DNA from: Odobenus rosmarus divergens
Taxonomy: Eukaryota; Chordata; Mammalia; Carnivora; Odobenidae
Assembly (NCBI RefSeq): GCF_000321225.1
Contig: NW_004450267.1
Coordinates: 4,571,924-4,635,923 of the forward strand
DNA: 64,000 nt
Direction: 5' to 3'
Shown here piece after piece: positions 12,764 through 24,799 of this stretch. The notes beneath the pieces are model-generated. The model saw only the letters and a list, made by a program, of their open reading frames with translations, was not told the origin of the DNA and searched no databases. A program made the position numbers and the translations under genes. The stretch's first letter is position 1, and every line of letters begins with the position of its first letter.

Positions 12764-13418
12764 TCACTTATACTTTTGATATATTTAAGAATCCACTGTC
12801 AAATCCAGGGTCATGAAGATTTACTATGTTTTCTGGTTTTATGAGTTCTAGTATTTATATTTCAGTTCTTTAATTTCTCATTAATTTTTGTATATGATGT
12901 GAGAGTGATATAACTTCATTTTTTTGCATGTGGATATCCAGTTGTCCCAGCACCATTGTTGAAGAGAATCCATACATTTTTGACAAATTTTGATTGACTG
13001 ATTTGATAGACCAAGAAGGTCAACATTATAATTTTATTTTGTACTTCTTTGTTAGGAAAAGCATAGTTTTGATTTCAGCAAATTTGTTCTTCCTGTTTTA
13101 AGTCCCTTTTAATGCACCTTGTCCTGTTATCTATTTGATTTTAATGTTTTTCTTATATACTAGAATTTGTTATTGGTATAATAAATGTTTATGAATCCAG
13201 TTTACAAGGATTAGAACGGGTTACGAAACACCTCTTGTTTTACATTTACATCTTTGTAAAGTTAATTGAATCAAGCCAGATACAGTAATTGAGTGTAAAT
13301 ATCAAAGCCTCTAGTTTATGTCACTAGAGTTCTTTTTTTAATTTTTATCCAGAATATGTCTGGCACATAATAGTTATTCAAAGAATGTTAGTTGAATTAA
13401 TGATTTTAAAGGCAATTG

Positions 13419-13606
13419 TTTTTAAAAGATTTATTTATTTGAGAGACAGAGTGAGGACACGGGGGGAGGGGGACAAAGGGAGAGGGAGGGAGAAACTTAA
13501 GTAGTCTCCGTGCTGAGTGCGGGGCTTTGATCCCACAACGCTGAGATCACCACCTGAGCCGAAACCAAGAGTCGGTGCTTAACTGATTGCGCCACCCAGA
13601 TGGCCC
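13419..13606 (-). mobile_element. Can-SINE, antisense
   Basis: The reverse complement of the SINE body, with AAAAGATTTATTTATTTGAG at the left and GCCACCCAGATGGCCC at the right. A 14-bp duplication TTTAAAGGCAA(T/C)T(G/T) flanks it, with 2 differences. Confidence 0.9.
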
Positions 13607-14141
13607 TTTAAAGGCAACTTTAAGGCAGGTTATTACAACAGTTCTTGATAGTAGAGGTCAGTATTGTAGATTTAAAAAAGTGATACAGTTTCAATTTTTA
13701 AGTCCTTTGAATCTTTTGTGAATTTCTAAGCCCCAGTTGCCTGCCTTATGGGCTAATAAAATTGCTTTTGACTCCTTGAATGCAAGGAGGAAAGTAGTCA
13801 AATAATATTCTGAATGCTAGAAAAATATTTTGTAGTCTTTGAAGTGAGTGTTTTGTCTCCTAGAGGAGGAAAATTCTAAGTCATTGTCTTTTATTATTTT
13901 CATTGAAACATCTAAAAAGTAGTCACTCATTTTAATTACAGTTATTAAAATTATTAGTGGCATAATGATTTCTAAAATAATTTCTGGAGAACATTTTCTC
14001 ATTTAAATTGAAGTAACATATTAATATTTTACCTGTTTCTCAGTTATTTCTGAAAACTATAATTTATGACAAAATTTTCTGTTATTTGTTTTTCTTTTAT
14101 TTTGGTATTTTTCCTGATCTTTTGTCGTTGATGATTTTTAG

Positions 14142-14240
14142 CCAACAGAAGCTGTACCTCCCTCTTCTCCCACTGTCCCTGTGATCCCTGTCCTGCCAGT
14201 CCCTGCTGAGAATACTGTCATCCTACCCACCATACCACAG
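14142..14240 (+). CDS. DLG1: DLG1 exon, proline-rich insert I1A (33 aa cassette)
   Basis: This 99-nt exon starts after TTTTTAG and ends CCACAG before GTTTTT. It is open in one frame and translates from PTEAVPPSS to [10 protein letters not shown]. It is the proline-rich I1A insert of DLG1/SAP97, which sits between the N-terminal L27 domain and PDZ1. In the known protein the I1 inserts bind SH3 domains and are included or skipped by tissue. Both borders are phase 0, so skipping keeps the frame. The donor is poor (+3 to +6 are TTTT), as expected for a regulated cassette. The match to DLG1 is from recognised protein sequence; alternative use is known for the family and is not visible here. Confidence 0.95.
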
Positions 14241-14808
14241 GTTTTTATTAGTTTCTTTTTTCTTTATAAAAATTTCATTTGCTTTTAATGTTTCATTTGT
14301 ATTCTTTTCAAACTGTTTTAATTATTTCTTTGTTAGATTTAGTAATTCACTTTGGACTTCAGCTGGTGTTTTTAGGGAATTAAATACTTGGGATTTAATA
14401 TAAAACAGGTTCAATATGTGCCATTTTTTTAGGTTAACTATGAAATAGGGCATATTCTAAACTTCATCATATTGAACCTCTTTAGACTTGTTATGCATTT
14501 TGTACTTATAAATCTGTTTGAACCAGTTTTTATTTGCTTTAGGAAATTTTATTTTCTAAAGATAATAAAAATCATTATCCTCATACAGGATGTGTCATTC
14601 ATATAGCTTTTTGTTTCCCAGTATATATTTATCTTCTTTGGAAATATTTCTTTTTCTATCATTTGGTTAGATAACATGCACATTTATTAGTTAAAAATAA
14701 GAGCCCGTACATGTAAAGTATATGCGAACTCTTTGTGCTACCTCTGCAACTTTTCTGTAAATCTGAAATTATTCTAATAAAAGTTTCTTTTTAGAAGGGT
14801 AACGTGTG

Positions 14809-15215
14809 TGTATACACACACACAATGGAATATTACTCAGCCATCAAAAAGAATGAAATCTTGCCATTTGCAACAACGTGGTTGCAGCTAGAGTGTATTA
14901 TGCTAAGCAGAATAAGTCAGAGAAAGACGAATACCATATGATTTCACTCATATGTGGAATTTAATAAACAAAACAGATGAACATATGAGGGGTGGGAAAG
15001 AGAGGGAAACAAACCATAAGAGACTCTTAGAGAACAAACTGAAGGCTGTTGGGGGGGATGGGCTAGATGGTTGATGGGTATTAAGGACGGCACTTGTTAT
15101 GATGAGCACTGGGTATTGTATGTAAGTGATGAATCATTGAATTTTACTCCTGAAACCAACATTGTACGTATGTTAACTGACTAGAGTTTAAGTAAAAATT
15201 TGAAAATAAAATAAA
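14809..15215 (+). mobile_element. Carnivore L1 3' end, sense, 5'-truncated
   Basis: AATGGAATATTACTCAGCCA, then CACTCATATGTGGAATTTAA, then GAGCACTGGGTATTGTATGT and an A-rich tail. Imperfect flanking repeats AGGGTAACGTGTG and AAGGTAACATGTG suggest a 0.4-kb truncated insertion. Confidence 0.85.
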
Positions 15216-16099
15216 AAGGTAACATGTGACAGTCAAAAAATAAAATGAAATGCAAGACAAATGTTAGAGAATCTAAACGTTTTTAGCTTCAGAGCTTCAG
15301 TAGTTCCAAGGGATAACTTATTAACACATTACCCTATCAACTAAGTCATCCAAAGTGAAAATAATGATAGTATTGCATATAATAACTCAGATCTCTGTTG
15401 TAAACAATCTCAATCTCACTTAAAGTATAAATAAATGCATCTTTAGCTATTTTTACTATTACTGATCTGTGCATAAAATCTAGATAAAAATTGTATGCTT
15501 ATTGTATAAGTTCCATTGGAAGTAAAATGGGATATCAATTGTGATTACTTGTCTCAGTGCCATTCCCCTCCCCTAAAAAATGAAAATCAATGGGAACATT
15601 ATACAAAATAGGATTCTAGGGGAAATTACAGATACTACACTAAGATTTCAGTCTGTGTTATTATGTTACTACTCCTACATAATCTTTTACCCTTTATGAA
15701 AATCATTAAAAGTTAAATCATTTTTAAATGATTGAATAGATAAGTCCAGATGGATTTTTTCTGTGTTGCAGAGAAGAAATTGAATTTATAAATATAATTC
15801 TAAGTAAGCAGCCTATGTGTTATTGTAATATTGTAATAATATAACATCTCTCCAAGCATCTAGGATTTAGTGATACAGTATTTTTTTTAAAGTAGGGGAT
15901 TTAGAAGTTTATTTTACTCTTGTCACTTCAATTCATCTTTTGATGTTAAAATAGTTTCCTAAAATCCTTTGAAATTTTTTAGTAGTTTCTGTTCTTATAT
16001 TCCATAAGGAACCTGTCCTTTCCTGCTCAAAGACCTCTGACTTATTTATTCCAAGTGTCCCTAACAACATCACACTATATTTGGAAATTGTTGAGACAT

Positions 16100-16330
16100 T
16101 ACATAGCCTTGTAGTTATAAATGATAGATCTTAGAGGCAGATTGATCAGGTTTGGAATTCCAGTCCTACCACTTTACCAGCTGTGTAATTCTGAGCAGTT
16201 TCCGCTTCTTTTAACTCATCTGTTAACACTGAAGATGATAGTAGTACTAGCTTGAGATGTTGTTGAAGGAATAATAACGTACGTGCAGCTGGCACATAAT
16301 CTTGGCTGTTGATATTATTAGTGTTATCTC
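16100..16330 (+). repeat. MIR
   Basis: TTCCAGTCCTACCACTTTAC, CAGCTGTGTAATTCTGAGCA and GCAGCTGGCACATAATCTTG follow the MIR order. Confidence 0.7.
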
Positions 16331-16689
16331 ATATTTCTTTGAGACAGTAAACCAGGGAACAAATTAGAAAAACAAATGAGGATATGTGCACAAGAGAAAG
16401 GCTTATTTATTCTACTTTGCCTCATTTTAAGTTTTAAATACACTATGAAAGTCCATGCAGGGTAGATTAATCATTTATGTTGTATAATGTGAAAAGCCTG
16501 TAGGTGTGCCTCATTTTTCCAGAATCAGTTACATGTGTTCCTGATTAATCAAGTATAATATGGACATTATAGAGATTAGTTATAAGTGATTAAAATGTCT
16601 TCAAATACATTTGAAAGCTATACTTAATCTATAACCCAATTTTAACATTTTAAATGGAAATAATTTTTCTTCTAAAGATCTACTACTTT

Positions 16690-16880
16690 ACATTTTAGAT
16701 GCATCAGGATGTAATAGAAATAGAAGTAGAAGATGTAAGATTTGGAGTCTAGTCCTACCTTTGCAATTCAAACAAGTTAGTTAACCTCTACATTTTATAC
16801 TCCCTTCATCTATTAAAATGGGGGATAATGCCTCCCTGACTACTTTAAGATGAGGTTGAGGATTAGGCAAGTTAGATAGA
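16690..16880 (+). repeat. MIR-like fragment
   Basis: GGAGTCTAGTCCTACCTTTG, GTTAGTTAACCTCTACATTT and TAAAATGGGGGATAATGCC resemble a diverged MIR. Confidence 0.5.
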
Positions 16881-17039
16881 GAGACATAAAGCCTAATTAT
16901 AGACTGTGTGTGTGTGTGCGTGTATAGTCTAATTGTAGAAGTTTTATACTTTTCAGAGTACTTTTATGTTGATTTTTTAAATTTTTGAAAGCTTTCCACA
17001 GTAGGAATTATTATGCTTATTATGCACAGCGGTACAGAA

Positions 17040-17180
17040 AAAGGCATAATGAATGGCTGCTTGAAGTTGCATGAAGAGCACAGATTTTATACTGAGACCT
17101 GACTACCACTTCCTAGCCTCACCCCTTTCTGGCTGTGTGATAGTGGAGAAATGACTTCAGCTTCTCATAGCCCCAGTTCT
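17040..17180 (+). repeat. MIR-like fragment
   Basis: GAAGAGCACAGATTTTATAC, then TTTCTGGCTGTGTGATAGTG and CTCATAGCCCCAGTTCTCC. Confidence 0.5.
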
Positions 17181-17734
17181 CCATACAGATATTGACCTAT
17201 TAAATGTCTTTTTTCCACCCCAGAGTAAATACTCTGCTTTAAAACCAGATGCTTTAGACTCTATTTCTACCAATTGTAGGGATCTGTCATGTAATTCAGA
17301 TATTTTAAAAATGCTTTATAACTAATTTGTGTAAAATTCTTTGTACATACTCACATATGTGCTTTGAAGGGATTGGTGTTCATTCAATTTTCTATTATTG
17401 TTCCAATCATGTCATTACTAAGATGAATATAACATTGTCTTTGTCCTCTAGGAACCTACTGTCCGTGCAAGAGACAAGTTAACAATTCCCACATGACATT
17501 AGAGTAGTTACATAAGAGGTACAGCCAGTGTAGATCATTTTTTATTGCTTTTGGACCATTCAAGTTTCACAAAACACCTGAGCATTTAATCTCAAATCAC
17601 TTGATCATTAGTATAATCTAAAGTATGACTTGATATATTTTCATTTTACTGGTAATCTTAAACAGAAGAGCATACTTCGAGTTACCTTGATGAGCCTTTT
17701 TAACCACCCACTAATATCTGACTGCAGTGCCCTT

Positions 17735-18170
17735 ATTATTCTATTTGTATTTTGTTTTACATTTTCAAATAATTTCGGACTTAAGAAAGTTTCAGTAATA
17801 GTGCAGTGAATTCCCATATACCTTTGCCAAGATCCCCCAATTCTTAACATTTTTACCTACTGTATTTGCTTTATCATTTCTCTTCCTCTATAATTATATT
17901 ACTTTTTATGAATCATTTCAAAATAAGTTTCCCTCATGTCCCTTTTACCTCCAAATACAAAGATTTTATAACACTAAATATTTTTTCCTAAGAACAAAAA
18001 TATTACCACAGTACATGAGCTACATCAGAAAATGAACATTAACATAAAATTAGTATCAGATTAATCTGCAGGCATTAATTATATTTTGCCAATTGGCCCA
18101 ATAATGTACTTTATAGGAAAAACAAAAATAGGTCCTTTGGCCAGTCCAAGATTTCACATTGCCTTCATGA
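17735..18170. repeat. Old LINE 3'-UTR-like sequence
   Basis: AGTGCAGTGAATTCCCATAT and ATCCCCCAATTCTTAACATT resemble a common old LINE 3' region. Similar pieces occur near 22780 and 31800. The family is not assigned. Confidence 0.4.
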
Positions 18171-18309
18171 CACTTTAGTCTCCTGTAATCTGGAGTAGTC
18201 CCACTGCCTGTCTTTCATGAATGTGGCATTTTAGAAGAAAGCAAGCTAGTTATTTTGTAGAATATATTTCAATTTGTCTTTGATGCATTTGCATATAATT
18301 AGAGGTCAT

Positions 18310-18680
18310 ATATTTTTTCCAATTTTTTTTAGTTGTGGTAAAATACACATAATGTAAAAAATTACCATTTTACAACCATTTTTAAGTTTACATATCAGTG
18401 GTATTTTTTTTTTTAAGATTTTATTTATTTGAGAGAGAAGACAAGCAGGGGAAGCGGCAGAAAGCAGAGGGAGAAGCAGGCTCCCCACCAAGCAGGGAGC
18501 CCGATGAAGGGCTCCATCCCAGGACCCCAGGATCATGACCTGAGCTGAAGGCAGACACTTAACCAGTTGAGCCACCCAGGCGCCCCTACATATCAGTGAT
18601 ATTAAGTACATTCATACTGTTGTGCAACTATCACTGTCATCTATCTATAGAGCTCTTTTCATCTTTCATATGTGAAAAAC
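18310..18680 (-). mobile_element. Old L1 3' end, antisense
   Basis: GGTAAAATACACATAATGTA and ATACTGTTGTGCAACTATCA lie on both sides of the nested SINE. Confidence 0.65.
18406..18586 (-). mobile_element. Can-SINE, antisense, within an old LINE 3' end
   Basis: A full-length antisense copy ending GCCACCCAGGCGCCCC. It is flanked by TACATATCAGTGGTATT and the same sequence with one change (GATATT). Confidence 0.95.
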
Positions 18681-18789
18681 TCACTGCAAACATTGTGCTC
18701 AGTGGTGAAAGACTGAAAGCATTTCCTCTAAGAATATGTAGAAAATAAAAAGTGATGTTAAAATTGTTACAGTAATATTAGCTTTTTTA

Positions 18790-20660
18790 ATTGCCCTTGT
18801 ATTTATCTTGACTGAGATCTTTATTTCTTCAAACACCTTGTGTTACTCTCTGGTGTCCTTTCAACCTGCAAGACTCTCTTTAGCAAAGATTTTTTTTTCA
18901 GGGCAGCTGTACTGGTAATGAACCCCCTCCCCCCGCTTTTGTTTATCTGGGAATATCTTGATTCCTCCCTCACACTTGAAGAACAGTTTTGCCAGATACA
19001 GGGTTCTTGGTTGACGGAGGTGTTTTTTTTTTTCTTTTAGTGCTTTAAATATATTGGCCCACTGCCTTCTCACTTCCAGAGTTTCTCATGAGAAACCTGT
19101 TGATAATCTTATTGAAGATCCCTTGTATATAATGAGTCACTTTTTTCTTGCTGCTCTCAAAATTCTGTGTCTTTGTCTTTCAACAGTTTGATTACAGTGT
19201 GTCCCAGCATGACTCTCTTTGAGTTCATCCTGCCATGAGTTTGTTGAGCTTGGATGTTTGTATTCATGTGTTGTTGTTGTTTGTTGTTATCATCAAATTT
19301 GGGAATGTTTTGGTCATTATTTCTTCAGATATTTTCTCTGCTCCTTGATCTCTCCTCTTCTGGGACTCCCGTGATGTGTGTGTTGGTCTGCTTCATGGTG
19401 ACCCAAGGTCCCTTATTGTCTGGTCATTTTCTTTAGTTCTTTTTCTTTCTTTTCTCAGACTTAATAATTTCCATTGTCCTTCCTTCAAGTTTGTTAATTC
19501 TTCTGCTTGCTCAAATCTGCCTTTGAATTGCTCTATTGAATTTTTCATTTCATTTATTGAACTTTTCTGCTCCAGAATTTCCTTTTGATTTTCTTTAGGT
19601 TTTCTATCTTTTATAGACTTTTATCTTTTATAAATTTTCCCGTTTTTTCATTTTCTTTGTCCACCTTCTCTTTTAGTTCTTTGAACATCTTTAATATGGT
19701 TGTTTCAAAGTCTTTGTGTAGTAGAACTGGCACCAGGTTTTTTAAAGGCCGGCCCTTCTTTCTTCCTTCTTTCTTTCCTTTCTTCCTCCCGTCCTCCCTT
19801 CCTCTTTTCCTTTGAATGGACCACACTTCACTGTTCTTTGCATGCCTTTTGGTTTCTTTGCTGAAAACTGGACGTTTGACTCTTATGATGCTGTAACTCT
19901 GGAAATCAGATTTTCCTCCCTTCCTAAGTTTTGCTGTTTTTTGTTTTTATTTTGTTGTTGTTTTGGGATTTTTTTTAAAATTGTAGGCTATCTCTGTGCC
20001 AAGAATCAGTCTGCAGTATAAACTTAAGGTCTTCCTCAGATCTTTTTTTGGGGCATGCACAGTAACATTCTAATTTCCCTTGTATATGTGGCTACCTTTG
20101 AATGTCCTAGGTTTCAGCATCTGACTCTCAAAAGGGGAGAAAAAGAAAAATGAAGTGGTGGGAGGAGATGTTGGCCTTTTAAATCCTCTGGAGTCCCTTC
20201 AACGGGGGGGGGGAGAGACTTGTATCAATTATGGGCAGTTCAATAATGGTCGCTCCCTCTTTGTCTACACCCCGTGATCAGAAGCAGCAGTTAGCAATCA
20301 GAGCACAGATCCCCTATATTTGGAGGATAGTTTTTGTTTGTTTCTTTTTGCGCCCCGCCCCCCGGCTTGTGCAGTTTTTGTGCCAGCTGCTCCAGGAACA
20401 CTTGCCCAACTAGTTGTTACAGGGCAGAGGGGTGGGAGTTAGATAGCTGCTACTGTGCTAAGAGCTGAAATTGACTGAATCAACCACAGTGTACCATCCA
20501 GTACTTCCCCTGGAAGTCGCAGGCTTTCAGTAGACCACTCTGGAATTCAAGAGAATTCCAAAATAGTTACATCACATAGATTCTGCCAGTGCAGTCACTG
20601 TCTGGGTGACAAATTTGTGGTGCTTCCTATTCTGCCATCTTCCCAGAATCCATCCTATTT
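18790..20660 (-). mobile_element. Old L1, antisense, 5' part
   Basis: TTTGCCAGATACAGGGTTCT, TTGAGCTTGGATGTTTGTAT, TTATTTCTTCAGATATTTTC and TGCCATCTTCCCAGAATCC are complements of older L1 5' regions. Position 20660 is near the element's 5' end. It contains a CTTT/CCTT tract at 19756-19812. Confidence 0.65.
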
Positions 20661-21299
20661 GTTTTTACATACACTGTAACTTACATTGATCCCCTGAGTG
20701 ATAGCATTTAACTTTTAATGCAGTGTGTCTCAAATTAGAATCCAAGATGTGTTCTCTGGGGGTTGTGAGTTCTTCATATGAAAAACACTTGTTTATAATT
20801 TAGTAGGGGAAAAGGAGACAGACATTAAATAACGTAATGAAACTTTGATAAATGGTAAAAGGAGAAATACAATGCACAGCATTAAAGTATTTTCTAAACT
20901 CCTAATTTTGACCTGTTTTTAAATAACTGGATTTTAGAATTACTTTAAGGTTTTTTTTTAATATTGCTTTCTGAAATTGTGTAAGGATGCTGCAGTGTGT
21001 TACAGTAGCACACATGTGCTAATGTGAAACCCATTATTAATGAAATGCAATACTAAAAGTTGCATGAGCAAAATTATGTTTCTTAAGTCTTGTCATTGAT
21101 ACTTGGTCAAATTCTTTAGGGGTTTGCTAGTTCCTCTTTTTTAGAATATCCCTGTCCCTTTATAACTCCTACCCCCATCTCTAATTGTATTGTAGGACTT
21201 CATTATTGTCCTAGTTGAAACATATGCAATGATATATTATAGTATACTAATATATACTGATAATAGGTTAACAGTAGGTTTCTATGGTTTACAGTAAAT

Positions 21300-21480
21300 T
21301 TTCCTTTGTATTTTACTGTATCCTCACATAGTCCTCTTGGGTAAAGGCGTGTGTTGTTATCTCTTTATAGATGGAGGAAATGAGTTAAAATAACACTTGT
21401 GACTTACCTATATAGTCAGAGTTACTAAATGGTAGAGTGAGATAGAGACAGCACTAGAACCAAGTCTTTTAATAAGTATC
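21300..21480 (-). repeat. MIR/L2-like fragment, antisense
   Basis: ATCTCTTTATAGATGGAGGA, then AGAGTTACTAAATGGTAGAG and AGCACTAGAACCAAGTC match the MIR complement in order. Confidence 0.55.
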
Positions 21481-21708
21481 ACTTGAAGCAAGGTGCAGGG
21501 GAAGGGGTTTCTTCATTTGAAATAAATTTCAAGTAGATTCTTCTCAAGTCTTGTTTGATTGACTCCTAAGTAAAGCTGATAATTTCATGTCACCTGTTCT
21601 GCTTCCCACTGGCCGGGTTACAGATCCCAAGGTCTTAAACTAGCCAGATTTGCTACCATTTCTGATTTTAGCACTCTTTGCCTCATCTATTTTAAAGTAT
21701 GTGCTTTT

Positions 21709-21903
21709 GGGGCACCTGAGTGGCTCAGTCGTTAAGCATCTGCTTTCGGCTCAGATCATGATCCCAGGGTATTGGGATCAAGCCCCGCATCGGGCTCCCT
21801 GCTCTGCGGGAAGCCTGCTTCTCCCTCTCCCACTCCCCCTGCTTGTGTTCCCTCTCACTCTCTCTCTGTGTCAAATAAATAAATAAACTTAAAAAAAAAA
21901 TAA
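21709..21903 (+). mobile_element. Can-SINE, sense
   Basis: Begins GGGGCACCTGAGTGGCTCAG and ends in AAATAAATAAATAAACTT and an A tail. Imperfect flanking repeats AAGTATGTGCTTT and AGGTACGTGCTTT. Confidence 0.93.
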
Positions 21904-22737
21904 GGTACGTGCTTTGTGACCAAATTTTTCTGCATTTCTTCCTTTAGAAGTACCCTGTTCTTTAGCTCTGTTGCTAGGGTATTGTGTCTTTCTGAATTGT
22001 GTATCATACCCTTCCAACCCATTCAAATTGTCCTACCCATTTATTTCCATTCCTACCTCCTCCAAATCGGAGAGCTAGGGAGTATTACTACTTTGTCAGA
22101 TACGATTTCTGTATTTTGTAACACAAGAATTTAGAAAATCTCAAGTTACTAAGTAAAAATATAGTTTATTCCAAGTTAAATGTTTTAATTCTATACCTGC
22201 TAACACAGTCTTAAATATTTTTATCTTTATTTTAGGCAGCTAAACTGGAGGCAGTCAGGTCATGCCGCTTGAGCTTCCTTTATATAGGCTCTTACTTGAG
22301 ACCATCTTTTTTGATCTTTCTTTTTAAAATAGCTACGTTTTCTTATCCTGACATTACTTTTGGTTGAAATTCTTGCTTAATCCTCAATGTGAACACTCTT
22401 GTTTTTTGTCCAATTTCATGTTCTTTATTACCATCATTTCCCTTCAAGGGTAATCATTCACTCATGTTAATTCTAAAGATATATCTAAAAATAACTTACT
22501 GTACATATATTATTAATGTTCTTTAAGTCAAAGAACAAATTATCACAAATTATTTCACTAGTCTATATTTTTTTATTCTGAACTGAACTTCAAAATTGAA
22601 ATCAACTTTATGGTGTGAATGCTAATATCTTAATAGCAACTCTAACCTATAGTATTTTACAACTGCCTTAGTTATTAACCTCCTACAAACTGAGCAGTTC
22701 ATTATAATTTTTTTGCTTTACTTTTTATTTAAAAATG

Positions 22738-22776
22738 TTAATTGGAATAGCAGAGTAATGTTTATAAACATACCTT
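22738..22776 (+). repeat. Left member of a short direct repeat with palindrome
   Basis: GGAATAGCAGAGTAATGTTT leads into the perfect 12-bp palindrome TGTTTATAAACA (22759-22770) and TACC. It recurs near 23691. Confidence 0.7.
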
Positions 22777-23690
22777 CCTTATATGTAGAGGGAATAGTAC
22801 AGTGAACTCTCACGTATACTCATCACCGAACTACAACAATCATTAACCGCATAACAATCATATGCACTCATATGATCGATAATCCCTCCCATTCCTGACC
22901 TTTCATTGTCATTTTATTTTGAAGTAAATTTAATGCTTTCTATCATTTTGTTTGTATATATTTCGATATCAGATAGACTTTTTATATGACTAGAATCAAA
23001 AGATAACTTCTGTACAATGATGATGATACAAAACAACTTTTTTCACTGTATGTTTGGTAATAAATGGCAGAGGGAACCAAAAGGCTTTGTTGCCATAATT
23101 TTTGAAGAATGTAACTTCTTTTGTAACTTTAAGTACCCTTTTCTTTCTTGCCATCCTCTGTAATTGCTTAAACAAAATACAGTGAAGTTGTGCTATTAAT
23201 TTTTTTGATGAAATATTACCAATTTTAGTGATCTCTATAGGTCATTGGATAATTTCAGATATTCATAAAATCTCAAATGTCTATAAGTTGACTAGTTTAT
23301 TTAAATAATAATCATACAAATAGTATTTGTATCATGTTGATTCATGAATTTAAATAAAAAATTTTAAAAAACAAATAGTATTTGTATTTATTAGGTTTGG
23401 TTTTTCACTAAATCATTTCAAGATTATTACATTCAAAGGTAGGACCTGCATATAAAGTATTCTCATTTTTAACCTGCTACTTCATGTAGCCTGAATGCAT
23501 GTTATATAATTATTTAACCATGCAACTGTGTTGTCTTTATAAGCATTTTATCATATCATCCAGATCTAGTACTTTGCTAAAAATAGTGTAAAACATTTGA
23601 ACCTTTTAGAAAAGCCCATACACTTGGAAGAAAATGGCTATTTTGTGTATAATGTTTCTTTCATACAGTTTTTATGTTTAATTCTTTAGT

Positions 23691-23733
23691 TAATTAGAAT
23701 AGCAGAATTATTAATGTTTATAAACATACCTCC
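23691..23733 (+). repeat. Right member of a short direct repeat with palindrome
   Basis: AGAATAGCAGAATTATTAAT leads into TGTTTATAAACA (23715-23726) and TACCTCC. It lies about 955 bases from its partner. Confidence 0.7.
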
Positions 23734-24503
23734 TAAAATTTGTTTAAGGATAGTCGCTTTTTGGATTCTAAGAAAATGTCATTTGAAATGGTACTTTTAT
23801 ACTCTTAAATATGCAGGAGAAAGATAATTTTGAGGGGGATTATGTCAGTTTTCTGGTATGTTCGTAATATGTTCTGATATGTTTTTCATTTCTTATTCAT
23901 TGCATTTTATTCTTTAAATTTTATTTCATCTACATAATAATTACTTTCCAGCTTAACCAGAAAACCAAGCTTCTTTCAGTCCATTCTTAATCAGACATAT
24001 GTTATTCTACTTGGGTTTTTTGTTGTTGCTTTCGTTTTGGTTTTTTGACTGTTGTTATTCTGTGAGTTGTCTAGAATAACAGGTGGAAAGCAATAATTGC
24101 AACTGAAAATAGAATTTTTTTCTGGGTGATAAAAGATTGGAATCTTCATGGTATCCTCGGGAATAGAAAAGCTAATGATTTCTGAGCAACTTTGGAAGAG
24201 TTCTTATGCAAAGCATATTTGTGGATTTTTTAAGAAGGCTGGTAAACTTCTTTACAAATTTTAATTATGTCTGTTTTAGCAGAAATAATTTATTTCTCAA
24301 AAGCAAATTAAATTTAACTGTTTATACTTAATTCTTTTCATCTTGTGCGGGAAACTGGATTCGTTGATTCACATATGGAAAACTCATATAAAATAATTTA
24401 AGAAATAGCAACTCTTTCATTTGCTTCTAACATTTGTGAATATTGATATGGAATGTATAAATTGTCCTGTTAAGCTAACACATTTACAATTCTTTTCTTA
24501 AAG

Positions 24504-24557
24504 GCAAATCCTCCTCCAGTACTGGTCAACACAGATAGCTTGGAAACGTCAACTTAT
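24504..24557 (+). CDS. DLG1: DLG1 exon, insert I1B (18 aa cassette)
   Basis: This 54-nt exon lies between a CTTAAAG acceptor and a strong GTAAGT donor. It encodes ANPPPVLVNTDSLETSTY, the I1B insert of DLG1. The form I remember from human has Pro where this sequence has Ser (SLETPTY versus SLETSTY), so one proline of the segment is lost here. The exon is 0-0 phase and can be skipped without a frameshift. With I1A it forms the alternatively spliced proline-rich linker that in DLG1 contacts SH3 partners and influences targeting. The acceptor has a short, A-interrupted pyrimidine tract, which also suits regulated splicing. Confidence 0.95.
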
Positions 24558-24799
24558 GTAAGTTCAATTTCCTCTGCACATTTAAATAATTCTGCTTTTC
24601 CTGTTCAGTTTTTGATACATATACAAAGATCACAGCTTCATATTCTTTAATACATTGTACTTGTGATATTCTTTCACTGGTCTGTAATTGTTAAGGTATG
24701 TGAAGCAATACTGTCTCTTTTTGGTTGTTTTTTTCCCCCATATTTATGTAAAGCAGAAATGTTAAAATAGAAATTTATAGTTTATTTTTAAATTAAAAT

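Larger units (their letters stand above)
11600..13020 (-). mobile_element. L1, antisense, ORF2 end and 3' UTR
   Basis: The + strand reads the complement of L1: TTTATCCATTTGTCTGTTGA, GTAGAATTGCTGGGTCATAT, then GCATGTGGATATCCAGTTGT. The last is within ORF2, so the 3' end is to the left. A CA microsatellite (11735-11785) and the gap-containing SINE interrupt it. Confidence 0.8.
1..14141 (+). other. DLG1: DLG1 intron upstream of I1A (3' part)
   Basis: No exon of the DLG1 N-terminal region was found here, so this is the right part of a large intron. It holds an L2 (about 720-2700), L1 3' fragments, an hAT-like fragment, one MIR, one old tRNA-Lys SINE, an antisense L1 (11.6-13.0 kb) and two antisense SINEs. 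Stretches 4850-6260, 7500-9400 and 9590-10400 are AT-rich sequence in which I recognise no family. Confidence 0.85.
14241..24503 (+). other. DLG1: DLG1 intron between I1A and I1B
   Basis: This 10.3-kb intron begins with the weak donor GTTTTT. It contains a sense L1 3' end, several MIR-like pieces, an antisense L1 group (18.3-20.7 kb), one antisense and one sense SINE, and a pair of short direct repeats at 22.7 and 23.7 kb. The stretches 15.3-16.1 kb, 20.7-21.3 kb and 21.9-24.5 kb are AT-rich, and apart from that repeat pair I assign nothing in them. Confidence 0.9.

Noticed and set aside
12268..12767. ORFs of 92-150 aa crossing the gap
   Set aside because: They are made of undetermined bases plus SINE and L1 sequence.
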